This document shows, piece by piece, positions 8,717 to 17,734 of a stretch of 64,000 bases of DNA. Source of the stretch: Pseudomonas citri (GTDB lineage: Bacteria > Pseudomonadota > Gammaproteobacteria > Pseudomonadales > Pseudomonadaceae). The notes under the pieces were generated by a model, which was not told where the DNA came from, did no database searches, and was given only the letters and a program-made list of their open reading frames with translations. The translations under genes and the position numbers were made by a program. Positions within the stretch are counted from its first letter, which is position 1; the number at the start of each line of letters is the position of its first letter. Location: NCBI RefSeq assembly GCF_025336485.1, contig NZ_JAODAB010000004.1:248001-312000 (forward strand), read 5' to 3'.

Positions 8717-10981
8717 ATGCATAAACTTAATCCAATCAGCAAAAGTATAGGGTTGATCCTGCTGTTGGCCGGGGGCGTCAGCGACGGCTTGCTGGCAGCA
8801 CAATCCAATGAAGCCGACAGCAACAAGACCAACACGGAACCGTCACTCAAGACCGTGACCGTGACCGCGCAACACCGGGAAGAAACCCTGCAAGAGGTTC
8901 CGGTGGCGGTGTCGGCAGTCCAAGGCACCAGTCTCGTCGCAGACGGCGTGCGCAACATGGGCGATATCACCACCTTCGTGCCCAACACTTCGGCGAAAAA
9001 CCCTGACGGCGATGGCCGGCCACGCTGGTATATCCGTGGTCTGGGCACCGGTGATACCGGCGCAGCGACGGTGTTTCCGGTGGGGATCTATGCCGATGAC
9101 GTCTACCTGAATGCGCCGATCGCCGGTGGCGGGCCGCTGTTCGATCTGGAACGTATCGAGATCCTGCGAGGGCCTCAAGGCACCTTGTATGGCAAGAACA
9201 CCACAGCCGGCGCCGTGAATATCATTTCCAAAAAGCCGACCTTCGGCACCGACGGATTCGGCACTATCGGCTTCGGCAGTAAGAATGAACGCATCATCAG
9301 CGGCGCCTTGGGCGGCGCACTGGTGGACGATAGACTCGCCGCACGGGTCTCGCTGTATTCCGAAGAACGCGACGGCTTTCAGAAAAACCTCACCGACGAC
9401 AACACCTACGGCGACGTCAACAAGAAAGCCGTGCGCCTGCAATTCCTCGCCCAGTTGAACCCGGACCTGGATGCCCTGCTTAAGATCCACAGTCGTGAAT
9501 TCAAGGGCGATGGCAGCAACGGCTCGCTGCCGGTCGGGCGCTACTTCAATGTCGGTTACCAGAGACCCAATGGGCGTAATATCGCGCTTAACGTCAATGA
9601 GGACTCCAAACTCGATCACGACGGCACATCGCTGACCCTGAACTGGCACCTGGGCGACTACACCCTGACCTCCATCAGTGCCTATGACTACATTCGTGGC
9701 CAGTCCACCAGTGACGCCGACTTCACTCCTTTCGAGGTCAACGGTGCGGCGATTTCCGATAACAAATACGCCCAGTACTCTCAGGAACTGCGCCTGGCCT
9801 CGCCACAGCAGGAAACCCTGCGTTGGCTGATGGGCGCCCATTATTTCCATGAAGATCTCGACAGCTCGGCACAGCGCATCATCACTCCGGGGCCAACGCC
9901 CAACGGCACCGGCTCGAACCAGATCGGCGCCACGGACCTGCGGAGCCTGAACTACGACCACAAGACCGACAGCTACGCGCTGTTCGGCAACCTGACCTAC
10001 GACTTCACCGACAACTTCACCGTGACCGGTGGCCTGCGGTGGACCCAGGAAAAGAAAGACATCGACCTCGACCTGACCCAGTTGACCCGTACCTCGGCCA
10101 ACGGCCCGTTGATACCGTTGGGAGGCAGCGGCACCAACGGCAATCGCCAGGAGAACAAAACCTGGGAAGCCTGGACCTATGACCTGACCCCGGAATACCG
10201 GATCAACGACAACGTGCTGATATTCTTCCGGTATGCCCATGGTTTCCGCTCCGGCGGTTTCAATACCGGGCTATCCACCAGCCTCGCCCAGCTGACTACC
10301 GTCGATCCGGAAAAGCTCGATGCCTATGAAATCGGCGTCAAATCCGAGTGGTTCAACCACCGCCTGACGGCCAATGCCAACCTTTTCTACTACGACTATG
10401 CGGACATTCAGGTAAACCTGCTGACCGTCAACAACGGGGTGTTGACCACCGCGTTGACCAACGGCGCAAAAGGCAAGGTCAAGGGTGCCGAGTTGGAGCT
10501 CGAAGGCCAGCCCACCGACTACCTGCACCTGCGGGCGGCGGTGTCCTTCCTCGACACCGAATACACCGACTTCAAAAACACCAACCCCAACACCGGCGAG
10601 GTCACCAGCGACAACAGTGGCAACAGCTTCGTACGCTCGCCACGCAACGTGGTGTCACTCGGTGCCGATTACACTTTCCCACTGGAAATCGGCGGCAAGC
10701 TGGTGGCTGGCGGCGATGTGAGTTTCCGCGACAAGGAATACTTCCTTGCCGACCGCCAGAGCAGCGCCGACAAAACCCTGAGCCAACCGCACTACACCCT
10801 GGCCAATACCCGCCTGACCTGGTTCAGCGCGGACGAAAAGCTCAGCGTCACCGGGTTCGTGAACAACCTTACCGATCGACGCTATCAGGTCCACGGCCGC
10901 CCCAATGGCACCCTGGGTCAATACGTCATCACCTACGGCGACCCGCGCACCGTCGGCCTGAGCGTGACCAGCCGCTTCTGA
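8717..10981 (+). CDS. TonB-dependent outer-membrane receptor
   Basis: This 754-residue protein has an N-terminal signal peptide (hydrophobic LILLLAGG, predicted cut near LLA-AQ). A TonB-box-like stretch (KTVTVTAQHREETLQ) follows, then a plug domain with RIEILRGPQGTLYGKNTTAGAVNI, then a long beta-barrel region. It ends in an aromatic residue (VTSRF), the usual outer-membrane assembly signal. The receptor imports a scarce ligand across the outer membrane using TonB-ExbBD energy. Its place in the sulfur cluster, directly behind a sigma-54 promoter, suggests an organosulfur ligand rather than an iron chelate; that is inference. Confidence 0.9.
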   Translation: MHKLNPISKSIGLILLLAGGVSDGLLAAQSNEADSNKTNTEPSLKTVTVTAQHREETLQEVPVAVSAVQGTSLVADGVRNMGDITTFVPNTSAKNPDGDGRPRWYIRGLGTGDTGAATVFPVGIYADDVYLNAPIAGGGPLFDLERIEILRGPQGTLYGKNTTAGAVNIISKKPTFGTDGFGTIGFGSKNERIISGALGGALVDDRLAARVSLYSEERDGFQKNLTDDNTYGDVNKKAVRLQFLAQLNPDLDALLKIHSREFKGDGSNGSLPVGRYFNVGYQRPNGRNIALNVNEDSKLDHDGTSLTLNWHLGDYTLTSISAYDYIRGQSTSDADFTPFEVNGAAISDNKYAQYSQELRLASPQQETLRWLMGAHYFHEDLDSSAQRIITPGPTPNGTGSNQIGATDLRSLNYDHKTDSYALFGNLTYDFTDNFTVTGGLRWTQEKKDIDLDLTQLTRTSANGPLIPLGGSGTNGNRQENKTWEAWTYDLTPEYRINDNVLIFFRYAHGFRSGGFNTGLSTSLAQLTTVDPEKLDAYEIGVKSEWFNHRLTANANLFYYDYADIQVNLLTVNNGVLTTALTNGAKGKVKGAELELEGQPTDYLHLRAAVSFLDTEYTDFKNTNPNTGEVTSDNSGNSFVRSPRNVVSLGADYTFPLEIGGKLVAGGDVSFRDKEYFLADRQSSADKTLSQPHYTLANTRLTWFSADEKLSVTGFVNNLTDRRYQVHGRPNGTLGQYVITYGDPRTVGLSVTSRF

Positions 10982-10993
10982 CTTTGCCCATCA

Positions 10994-11074
10994 TTGGAGC
11001 CGGCTTGCCGGCGATAAAGTTCACAAGCCTTGCATCGCCTTGAAGGCCGTCATCGCTGGCAAGCCAGCTCCTGC
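10994..11074. repeat. Inverted pair of REP palindromes
   Basis: Units at 10994-11017 (GAGCCGGCTTGCCGGCGAT) and 11052-11074 (ATCGCTGGCAAGCCAGCTCC) fill most of the gap between the two receptor genes. Confidence 0.85.
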
Positions 11075-11104
11075 TTGTTCTGTATCTTCGAGAGGACCCC
11101 TTTC

Positions 11105-13567
11105 ATGTTCCACCACACTCCGTTGGCCGGCGCTATTGCGCTGGTCATTGGCAGCCTTGCCGTGCCTGTCGTGGCTGCCGAACCCCAACCAACCGCCAGC
11201 AGCGATCATCTGGACACCGTAGTAGTACTCGGTACCCGTCGTAGCGATGTCAGCGCCCTGGAAAGCGCCGCGCCCGTCGACGTTCTATCTGCCGAGCAAT
11301 TGGAACAGACCGGTGCCAGCGACCTGTCCGGCGCCCTCACCGCGCTGTCGCCATCGTTTACCTACCCGCAATCACCCCAGGGCGCCTTTGCCGGTTCCAT
11401 CGCCCAAGGCGCTTCGTTGCGCGGCCTGGCGTCTGACCAGGTTTTGGTGCTGGTCAACGGCAAGCGCCGCCACACCAGCGCCAATGTTACCCGCCAGAGT
11501 CTGGTCAACGGACGTGGCGCAGCGGCGGTCGACTTGAGCCTGATTCCCCTGAGCTCTATCCAGCGCGTGGAGATTTTGCGCGATGGCGCGGCGGCCCAAT
11601 ACGGCTCGGACGCCATCGCTGGCGTGATCAATATCGTGCTCAAGGAAAAGGACGACGGTGGCAATGTCGGTTATCGCTTCGGCGGCTACGACAAGGGCGA
11701 CGGTATCCAGCGCAAACTCAGCGGCTGGAAAGGCCTCGCCCTGCCCAATGACGGCTTCCTGACCCTGAGCTTCGACGCCGGCAGCCAGGACCCGGCCAGC
11801 GACACCAACCCGGACAACCGGATCTTTTACCCCGGTTCCACCAGCATCAACACGCCCCGCGAGCAGAACAACCGCTACCGCACCTGGCGCTGGGGCTCGG
11901 GCAATGTGTCGGACCAGTACAACGTCGCCCTCAACAGTGAAGTCGGCATTGGCGAAGGCCTGACGGCCTACGGCTTTGCCACCTACTCCCATAAAAACAC
12001 CGATGCCGAAGGCTTCTTCGATCCACCCACGACGCTGCGCAATAACTACAGCAGCACCGCGTTGCAGCGCTTCCCGGACGGACGCCTTCCGATTACCCGT
12101 TACTCGCTGGAAGACTATGCACTGACCGGTGGCCTGCGTTACGAAGACGAGCAACTGGGCAAATTCGACTTTGCCGTGAACCATGGCGACAACACCCTGA
12201 AGTCCACCGACCGCCATGCAATCAACCCCAGTTGGGGCGCCAACAGCCCAGAAAAAATCTTCACCGGCGAACGCGAGGCCGACCAGACCAACGTGACCCT
12301 GGACTGGGTGCGGGATTTCCCGAACGACCTGTTGTTCAAACCGCTGACCCTCTCCGCAGGTCTGGCCTGGCGCGAGGAGAACTACACATTGAGCGCGGGC
12401 GATGCCGCCGGATGGCAAAACGGACCGTTATTCAATACGGTTGACCCGGTGACGCTACGGCGCATTCCCGGTTACTACTCGGGCATCACCCAAGTCGATG
12501 CGGCCTCGCTGGACCGTAACGTATTGGGTGCCTACATCGACGTCGAAGGCCAGATCACCGAGAAATTTCAGGCGGGTGTCGCGGTGCGCACCGAGCACTA
12601 CTCGGACTTCGGCGATACCACCAACGGCAAACTGTCCCTGCGCTATGACTTCACCCCGCAGATCGCTGCACGGGCCACGGCCAGCACCGGTTACCGCGCA
12701 CCATCGCTGGTACAGAGTGGTTTGTCCTCATTCAGCGTGCAGGTGGTGGAGCAACCGCCGGGCAGCGGCAACTTTGCCGAAGTGCAGCAACGAACGCTAC
12801 GCGCCGACAGCCCGGAAGCGGCACTGCTGGGCGGCAAATCACTGAAACCGGAAGAGTCCACCAGTTACTCCCTGGGTCTGGTCTGGCGCCCGCTGGCCAA
12901 CGCATCGGTGACCCTGGATGCTTACCGCATCGATATCGATAACCGCATCACCCTCTCCGACCAATTGCCGGCTTCGGTGGTCTCGCCGATCTTCGCCGGT
13001 ACACCCTTCGCGAACATCCAGAGTGCGGCGTTCTACACCAACGTCGCCGATACCCGCACCGACGGAATCGAACTGGCCAGCAACTATCAGTTGGACCTGC
13101 AGCAATGGGGCCAGCTGATTTTGAATGCCGGCGTGAGTCAGAACAACACGAAAATCACCGCCCTGCGCGATGTCGGCAACATCAAGGGTTCACAGATTGT
13201 CGGGCGCACCACCCAAGGCCTGATCGAAGATGGCACCCCGGAGACCAAGCTGATCTTGAGTGCCAACTGGCTGTTTGACGGTTGGGGCGTCACCGTGGCT
13301 CAGCGCCGTTATGGCGAATGGAAAAGCCTCAACGCCACCAACCCGACCCTGGACCAGGATTACAGCCCACAGTGGGTGACGGACCTGGATGTGTCGTACA
13401 CCTTCAACAAAGCGCTGAAGCTGTCCGTGGGTGCGATCAACCTGTTCGATACCCACCCGGACAAGGCCGACGGTGCGCAACTGTTTGGCGTGCCCAAATA
13501 CTCGATCACCAGCCCTGAAGGCGCCCAGGGTGCGTTCTACTACACCAGCATCAGTTACGACTTCTAA
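11105..13567 (+). CDS. TonB-dependent outer-membrane receptor (second)
   Basis: This 820-residue receptor has a signal peptide (MFHHTPLAGAIALVIGSLA, cut near VVAAE). A TonB-box-like LDTVVVLGTRRS follows. The plug domain carries LVNGKRRH and RVEILRDGAAAQYGSDAIAG, and the barrel ends in SISYDF. It is distinct from the upstream receptor and not a simple tandem duplicate. GAGAGG precedes ATG 11105; the longer in-frame extension to 11030 runs through the REP pair. No own sigma-54 element was seen, so it may be co-transcribed with the first receptor. The ligand is unknown. Confidence 0.88.
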   Translation: MFHHTPLAGAIALVIGSLAVPVVAAEPQPTASSDHLDTVVVLGTRRSDVSALESAAPVDVLSAEQLEQTGASDLSGALTALSPSFTYPQSPQGAFAGSIAQGASLRGLASDQVLVLVNGKRRHTSANVTRQSLVNGRGAAAVDLSLIPLSSIQRVEILRDGAAAQYGSDAIAGVINIVLKEKDDGGNVGYRFGGYDKGDGIQRKLSGWKGLALPNDGFLTLSFDAGSQDPASDTNPDNRIFYPGSTSINTPREQNNRYRTWRWGSGNVSDQYNVALNSEVGIGEGLTAYGFATYSHKNTDAEGFFDPPTTLRNNYSSTALQRFPDGRLPITRYSLEDYALTGGLRYEDEQLGKFDFAVNHGDNTLKSTDRHAINPSWGANSPEKIFTGEREADQTNVTLDWVRDFPNDLLFKPLTLSAGLAWREENYTLSAGDAAGWQNGPLFNTVDPVTLRRIPGYYSGITQVDAASLDRNVLGAYIDVEGQITEKFQAGVAVRTEHYSDFGDTTNGKLSLRYDFTPQIAARATASTGYRAPSLVQSGLSSFSVQVVEQPPGSGNFAEVQQRTLRADSPEAALLGGKSLKPEESTSYSLGLVWRPLANASVTLDAYRIDIDNRITLSDQLPASVVSPIFAGTPFANIQSAAFYTNVADTRTDGIELASNYQLDLQQWGQLILNAGVSQNNTKITALRDVGNIKGSQIVGRTTQGLIEDGTPETKLILSANWLFDGWGVTVAQRRYGEWKSLNATNPTLDQDYSPQWVTDLDVSYTFNKALKLSVGAINLFDTHPDKADGAQLFGVPKYSITSPEGAQGAFYYTSISYDF

Positions 13568-13645
13568 GCGGGCTGCTGCCGAGATGTTGCTGTGGCAGCA
13601 ATGGCTGCTGGCACAGCATCAATCAGTGGTGTTTGTGGTGATATC

Positions 13646-13670
13646 ATCGCCGGCAAGCCGGCTCCTACGG
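13646..13670. repeat. REP palindrome
   Basis: A single unit (ATCGCCGGCAAGCCGGC plus CTCCTACGG) lies between the second receptor and the importer genes. Confidence 0.85.
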
Positions 13671-13717
13671 ACGTGCAGGAGCCGACTTCCCGGGGCGATG
13701 CTGCCCATCCTGGCCGC

Positions 13718-13732
13718 TGGCACAGCTCTTGC
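13718..13732 (+). promoter_or_regulatory. Sigma-54 -24/-12 promoter of the ssuC-ssuC-ssuB unit
   Basis: TGGCAC-AGCTC-TTGC is an exact match to the RpoN consensus TGGCAC-N5-TTGC. GG is at 13719-13720 and GC at 13731-13732. Predicted initiation near 13744 lies 26 nt before ATG 13770. This is the best of the three elements in the cluster. Confidence 0.75.
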
Positions 13733-13769
13733 GTTACCCCTGAGGTACTTCGCCAGAACAAGACCTGCC

Positions 13770-14531
13770 ATGCGTGTCCAATCTCTGTTGTCCTCCCTGA
13801 CCTGGATCATCTCCCCCGTTGCCCTGCTGGTGCTGTGGGCGGTGGTGGCCGAGGCCGGAATATTTCCGCGTAACCTGCTGGTACCTCCTACCCGAGTATG
13901 GCAGACCTTCGAGGCACTGCTGGCCAGTGGCGAGTTGCTCGAACACCTGCTCAACAGCCTGTCGCGGCTGGGTTTGGGATTCGGCATCGGCGCGCTTTGC
14001 GGCCTGACCTTTGGGATGCTCATGGCCTTGTCGAAAAACATCGAGGTCTATTGCTCGCCGCTGTTCCATACCTTGCGTCAGATCCCCAGCATCGCCCTGA
14101 TCCCGATGTTCGTGTTGCTGCTGGGTATCGATGAAACCTTCAAGATCGTCATTGTCGCCAAGACCGCATTCTTCCCGGTGGCGTTGGCCGCCAACGAGGG
14201 CGTCAAGGCCATCCCGCGCAGTTACTTCGAAGTCGCCGACGTCTATCGGCTGCGCTGGCCGACGCTGGTCCGCGAGATCGCCCTGCCCGCCGCCGCGCCG
14301 CCGATCATCACTGGCTTGCGCATCAGCCTGACCCGCGCCTGGGTGGTGCTGGTGGCCACCGAACTGCTGGCCGCCGACAGTGGCCTGGGGCAAATGATCG
14401 AAATGAGCCGGCAGATGCTGCGCATCGATGTGGTGATGGTCGGGATAGTGGTCACCGGCATCATCGGTTTCGCCCTGGACTTTACCTTTCGCCAACTGGA
14501 ACAGCGGCTGTTCCGCTGGCAGACCCGCTAG
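13770..14531 (+). CDS. SsuC/TauC-like ABC importer permease 1
   Basis: This 253-residue integral membrane protein (about six helices) belongs to the sulfonate/taurine/nitrate permease family. The EAA loop that contacts the ATPase is visible as FEVADVYRLRWPTLVREIALPAAAPP (first 20 residues are the core). ATG 13770 is chosen over upstream in-frame codons because it gives the family length, equals the next permease in length, and lies just behind the sigma-54 element. It is 9 bp from the next permease. Together with the latter and the ATPase it should form an inner-membrane sulfonate-type importer. Confidence 0.85.
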   Translation: MRVQSLLSSLTWIISPVALLVLWAVVAEAGIFPRNLLVPPTRVWQTFEALLASGELLEHLLNSLSRLGLGFGIGALCGLTFGMLMALSKNIEVYCSPLFHTLRQIPSIALIPMFVLLLGIDETFKIVIVAKTAFFPVALAANEGVKAIPRSYFEVADVYRLRWPTLVREIALPAAAPPIITGLRISLTRAWVVLVATELLAADSGLGQMIEMSRQMLRIDVVMVGIVVTGIIGFALDFTFRQLEQRLFRWQTR

Positions 14532-14540
14532 GAGCCGTCG

Positions 14541-15302
14541 ATGCCTCGAATTTTCGCCAAATCCCGCGGCCTGCTATTGCCGCTGTTGTTGATCGGCGGC
14601 TGGGAATACCTGTCGCGCCTGGACGCCGCCAGGGCCTACGCCTTTGTACCGTTGTCGACCATAGGCGCGGCCTTGCTGGAGCTATTGGCCAACGGCGAGC
14701 TGCTGGTCAATCTGCTGGCCAGTCTCGCCCGCACCAGTACCGGCCTGGTCCTAGGGATGTTCTTCGGAGTGCTGCTGGGCGTGCTGATGGCCCTGTCAAC
14801 ACTGGCCAACCGGCTGGTCGGACCGCTGTTCCACTCGATCCGCCAGGTGCCGATGCTTGGCTGGATCCCGCTGATCGCGATGTGGTTCGGCAACGGTGAG
14901 TTTTCCAAGGTGCTGATCGTCAGTCTCGCCGCTTTCTACCCCATGGTGCTCAACACTTATCAAGGCTTCAGCCATGTGGAGCGACGCTATTGTGAAGTCG
15001 GACAGGTGCTGGTGCTCAGCCGCTGGCAGCAGTTCCGCCATGTGCTGCTGCCATCGGCCCTGCCCAGCATCGCCACCGGCGTGCTGCATGCCCTTGCATT
15101 CGCCTGGGTCACCGCGGTGGGCAGTGAGTTGTTCCTGTCGTCCGGCGCGGGCCTGGGCAATCTGATGATGAACGGCGAAGCCGGCTCGCGCATGGAAGTC
15201 ATCGTTCTCAGCGTCCTGTGCATCGGCCTCTGCGGCTACCTGATGACAGTGCTATTCACCCTTCTGAGCCGCTATCTGCTGCGCTGGCGCAACATTCGTT
15301 GA
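14541..15302 (+). CDS. SsuC/TauC-like ABC importer permease 2
   Basis: This 253-residue permease is homologous to, but clearly different from, its upstream neighbour. It starts MPRIFAKSRG, has about six membrane helices, and carries an EAA-type loop around CEVGQVLVLSRWQQFRHVLLP. SsuC is usually a homodimer encoded once per operon; two adjacent permease genes with one ATPase gene suggest a heterodimeric channel. SD AGGAG lies close upstream, and 11 bp separate it from ssuB. Confidence 0.88.
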   Translation: MPRIFAKSRGLLLPLLLIGGWEYLSRLDAARAYAFVPLSTIGAALLELLANGELLVNLLASLARTSTGLVLGMFFGVLLGVLMALSTLANRLVGPLFHSIRQVPMLGWIPLIAMWFGNGEFSKVLIVSLAAFYPMVLNTYQGFSHVERRYCEVGQVLVLSRWQQFRHVLLPSALPSIATGVLHALAFAWVTAVGSELFLSSGAGLGNLMMNGEAGSRMEVIVLSVLCIGLCGYLMTVLFTLLSRYLLRWRNIR

Positions 15303-15313
15303 AAGGCTAAGAC

Positions 15314-16108
15314 ATGAACGCAATTGCCCTACACACCCCACAACACAGTCAACCCTTGCAGTCCGGTGCGCTGGAGATTCGCGGCCTGAGTAAGGCTTAC
15401 CGAATCGAAGGCCAAGCCTTGCCGGTGCTGCAGTGCATCGACCTCAGCGTCCACCCCGGCGAGTTCGTCAGTATCGTCGGTACCAGCGGTTGCGGCAAAT
15501 CCACCCTGTTGCGGCTGATCGTCGGGCTGGAGAACGACTATGCAGGCGAGATTCTGCTGGATGGCAAACGGGTGGTCGGCACCAGCCTGGAACGCGGAAT
15601 CGTGTTTCAGGATCATCGCCTGTTTCCCTGGATGACCCTGAGCCAGAACATCGCCCTGGCGCTGAAGAACCATCCGTTGTCCCAAGCGGAAAAGGACCGG
15701 CTGGTGGCCGAACACATTGCCCTAGTCAACCTTGGAGGCTTCGAAAACGCCTACCCCCATCAACTCTCCGGCGGCATGGCGCAACGAGCGGCCATCGCCC
15801 GGGCACTCATCAATAAACCCAAGTTGCTGTTGCTGGACGAGCCTCTCGGCGCCCTCGACGCCCTGACTCGCGTACACCTGCAACATGAACTGCAACGCAT
15901 CTGGGTGCAGCAACGTTGCACGGTGATTATGGTCACCCACGACATCGAGGAAGCGCTGTACCTGGGTGACCGGGTGATCGTCATGGACGCCCACCCGGGA
16001 CGGATCAAGCACCAGATCCAGGTCGACCTGCCGCATCCCAGGGATCGCGCTTCAACGATGCTGCAAGGCTACAAGGAACAGTTGCTGGAGGAATTGGTGG
16101 GCCATTGA
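15314..16108 (+). CDS. SsuB/TauB-like ABC importer ATPase
   Basis: This 264-residue ATPase shows Walker A GTSGCGKSTLL, Q-loop VFQDHRLFPW, signature LSGGMAQRAAIARAL, Walker B LLLLDEPLGALD and H-loop MVTHDIEEAL. These are typical of nitrate/sulfonate/taurine importers. It energises the two preceding permeases and closes the sulfur cluster. No periplasmic binding protein with a signal peptide is encoded nearby; the DszB-like proteins lack one, so the importer must borrow a binding protein from elsewhere or be incomplete. Confidence 0.92.
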   Translation: MNAIALHTPQHSQPLQSGALEIRGLSKAYRIEGQALPVLQCIDLSVHPGEFVSIVGTSGCGKSTLLRLIVGLENDYAGEILLDGKRVVGTSLERGIVFQDHRLFPWMTLSQNIALALKNHPLSQAEKDRLVAEHIALVNLGGFENAYPHQLSGGMAQRAAIARALINKPKLLLLDEPLGALDALTRVHLQHELQRIWVQQRCTVIMVTHDIEEALYLGDRVIVMDAHPGRIKHQIQVDLPHPRDRASTMLQGYKEQLLEELVGH

Positions 16109-16270
16109 CCTTAAGCAGAGTCGCCCGTCGCAGGCCTGAATATCCTTGGCAATCGGAGATGCCACTCCTTTGATGGCGAAAGACTTGCCGAAATACATGT
16201 ATCACGACCGGCAACAGGGTCTTATTGATAGTGGCTGATTCGCTGATTGCACCTGAAAGGAGCACGGAGT

Positions 16271-16606
16271 GTGAAGCATCTTTTTGAGAACCTGGCACTG
16301 GCTCCCGAGCTGAAAGATGGAGAGATCTGGTGCAGCACCTACCTGACGAATCACAGTGATGAACTGCTCCCGTTCGCACGTGACCTGGCTAGCGCGTGCT
16401 CCAATGAGACAAATTATCAGACTGTCGAAATTGAGGTGTGCTTTCCTCTTAAAAACATTGTGACCGAGCGCATTGAAAGCTTCCAATACGGGTGCAGTGC
16501 ACCGCCGATGATCGACGTCATTAACCGACCATTGCTGGATGCATTACGCAAGGAGCTCGTCGAGATGGTGGCGATGCTCGATTCTATCGAGTATGTCGAG
16601 GAGTGA
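16271..16606 (+). CDS. Hypothetical protein
   Basis: A GTG start at 16271 is placed 8 nt behind a strong AAGGAG, giving 111 residues (MKHLFENLALAPELKDGE...). There is no signal peptide or membrane segment. I do not recognise the family. It is the first gene after the sulfur cluster and marks the change to AT-richer accessory DNA. Confidence 0.6.
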   Translation: MKHLFENLALAPELKDGEIWCSTYLTNHSDELLPFARDLASACSNETNYQTVEIEVCFPLKNIVTERIESFQYGCSAPPMIDVINRPLLDALRKELVEMVAMLDSIEYVEE

Positions 16607-16782
16607 AGGAACTCATGCCTGATAGACCTAGATCTTCACTTGAATTGAGCGTCAAACCGAAAATCGGGAGGCCGATGCTCGCTTTCTAAGCATCCCCCTT
16701 TCGATCTCAAGTCCTGCAAATCAACACTAGTTCCAGCGCCTTGAAGGGCCCATTTTCAGGCAAACCTAGAGTCACCACTCCT

Positions 16783-16945
16783 CCGAGGCTGTGTAAAAAC
16801 AATTTTGACCAGCGGCTGCGGACGAAAACAGTCCGGAAACCGTGTCCCTACGCAAATTGTAGGCCCGATGACTGAGCGCGAGCGCTGGCCAATTTTACAT
16901 AGCAACGCAGACTTCAAAATGGGGATGCGTTTTTACACACTCGGG
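16783..16945. repeat. MITE-like element with terminal inverted repeats
   Basis: The 163-bp stretch begins CCGAGGCTGTGTAAAAAC and ends GTTTTTACACACTCGG, near-perfect inverted repeats (the left copy has two extra bases). The interior contains no convincing gene; one short frame runs through it. Such GTGTAAAAAC-bounded units look like non-autonomous transposon derivatives. It sits in the otherwise empty gap 16607-17104. Confidence 0.5.
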
Positions 16946-17104
16946 CCAAAAACTGCCAGTGGACGCAATGATATCATTTTGACACCAAAAGGCTGACTTC
17001 GACCAAGAGCAGGCGATTACCCCCCCGCCGAGGCAATGACACATTCTACCGCGGACTCAAAACTATGGATATGAGTTGCACAATTACAGGACCGACACTC
17101 TCCA

Positions 17105-17734
17105 ATGAAAATTTTCGCTTGGCTACTCCCCTTTGCCCCATTGCTCGGTACCGCTAATACCTTCGCCGCTACCGCACCACCGTCTGACTATATAAGTTGT
17201 GGGGCTCAGTCGTTCTCGGTAGTTGCGCAAGCGCCTTTCAAATCGCTGATTTCCAACAAGCTTGAAAATGGCCATATCAAGCTGCAAGGCGGTAGCAAGA
17301 GTGATATGGGCCAGCGTTGGATTTTCGATAAGCCAGTTGTCGTAGACGGTATATCTCTAACCGGTTTCTTTGCCGAGGACGCTGATTTAATGGGGGCACG
17401 CATCATCAGTTGGGGCTTCTATTCTCAGCAGTCGCCTGAGCAAGTCGCGGCCTCGCTGAAGAAGTCGCACTCCCTCGATTTGCTGATCTCCAACAGTGTG
17501 TTTGCGCGGCCGGAGATTTGGTCCGAACAACAATTGGCGTGGCTACCGGAAATCTCTGGCGAGGCGGCGGGCAAGTTGGTAACGGATACCTCGGAACGAG
17601 TTTTCATGGTTGAGCCAGCACCTGGGGATCTCAAGGGCAGCAAAAGCATGTTGACCTGCTCGATTCAAGGCAAGATCAGCGAAGCGGCTTTGAAGTCTAG
17701 CCGTCCTGATCTGCTCTCAATACCTAAAGGCTGA
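17105..17734 (+). CDS. Hypothetical secreted/periplasmic protein
   Basis: This 209-residue protein begins with a clear signal peptide (MKIFAWLLPFAPLLGTANTF, predicted cut after AATA or TFA). Two Cys residues far apart (in YISCGAQ and MLTCSIQ) could form a disulfide. No known domain is recognised. No partner gene is obvious on either side. Confidence 0.6.
   Translation: MKIFAWLLPFAPLLGTANTFAATAPPSDYISCGAQSFSVVAQAPFKSLISNKLENGHIKLQGGSKSDMGQRWIFDKPVVVDGISLTGFFAEDADLMGARIISWGFYSQQSPEQVAASLKKSHSLDLLISNSVFARPEIWSEQQLAWLPEISGEAAGKLVTDTSERVFMVEPAPGDLKGSKSMLTCSIQGKISEAALKSSRPDLLSIPKG

Noticed and set aside
8843..10240. Long minus-strand open frame antisense to the first TonB receptor gene (similarly 11372-12418 against the second)
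   Set aside because: GC-rich codon bias of the real gene creates stop-free antisense frames; products are low-complexity Gly/Val/Gln-rich with no domain or ribosome-binding site.
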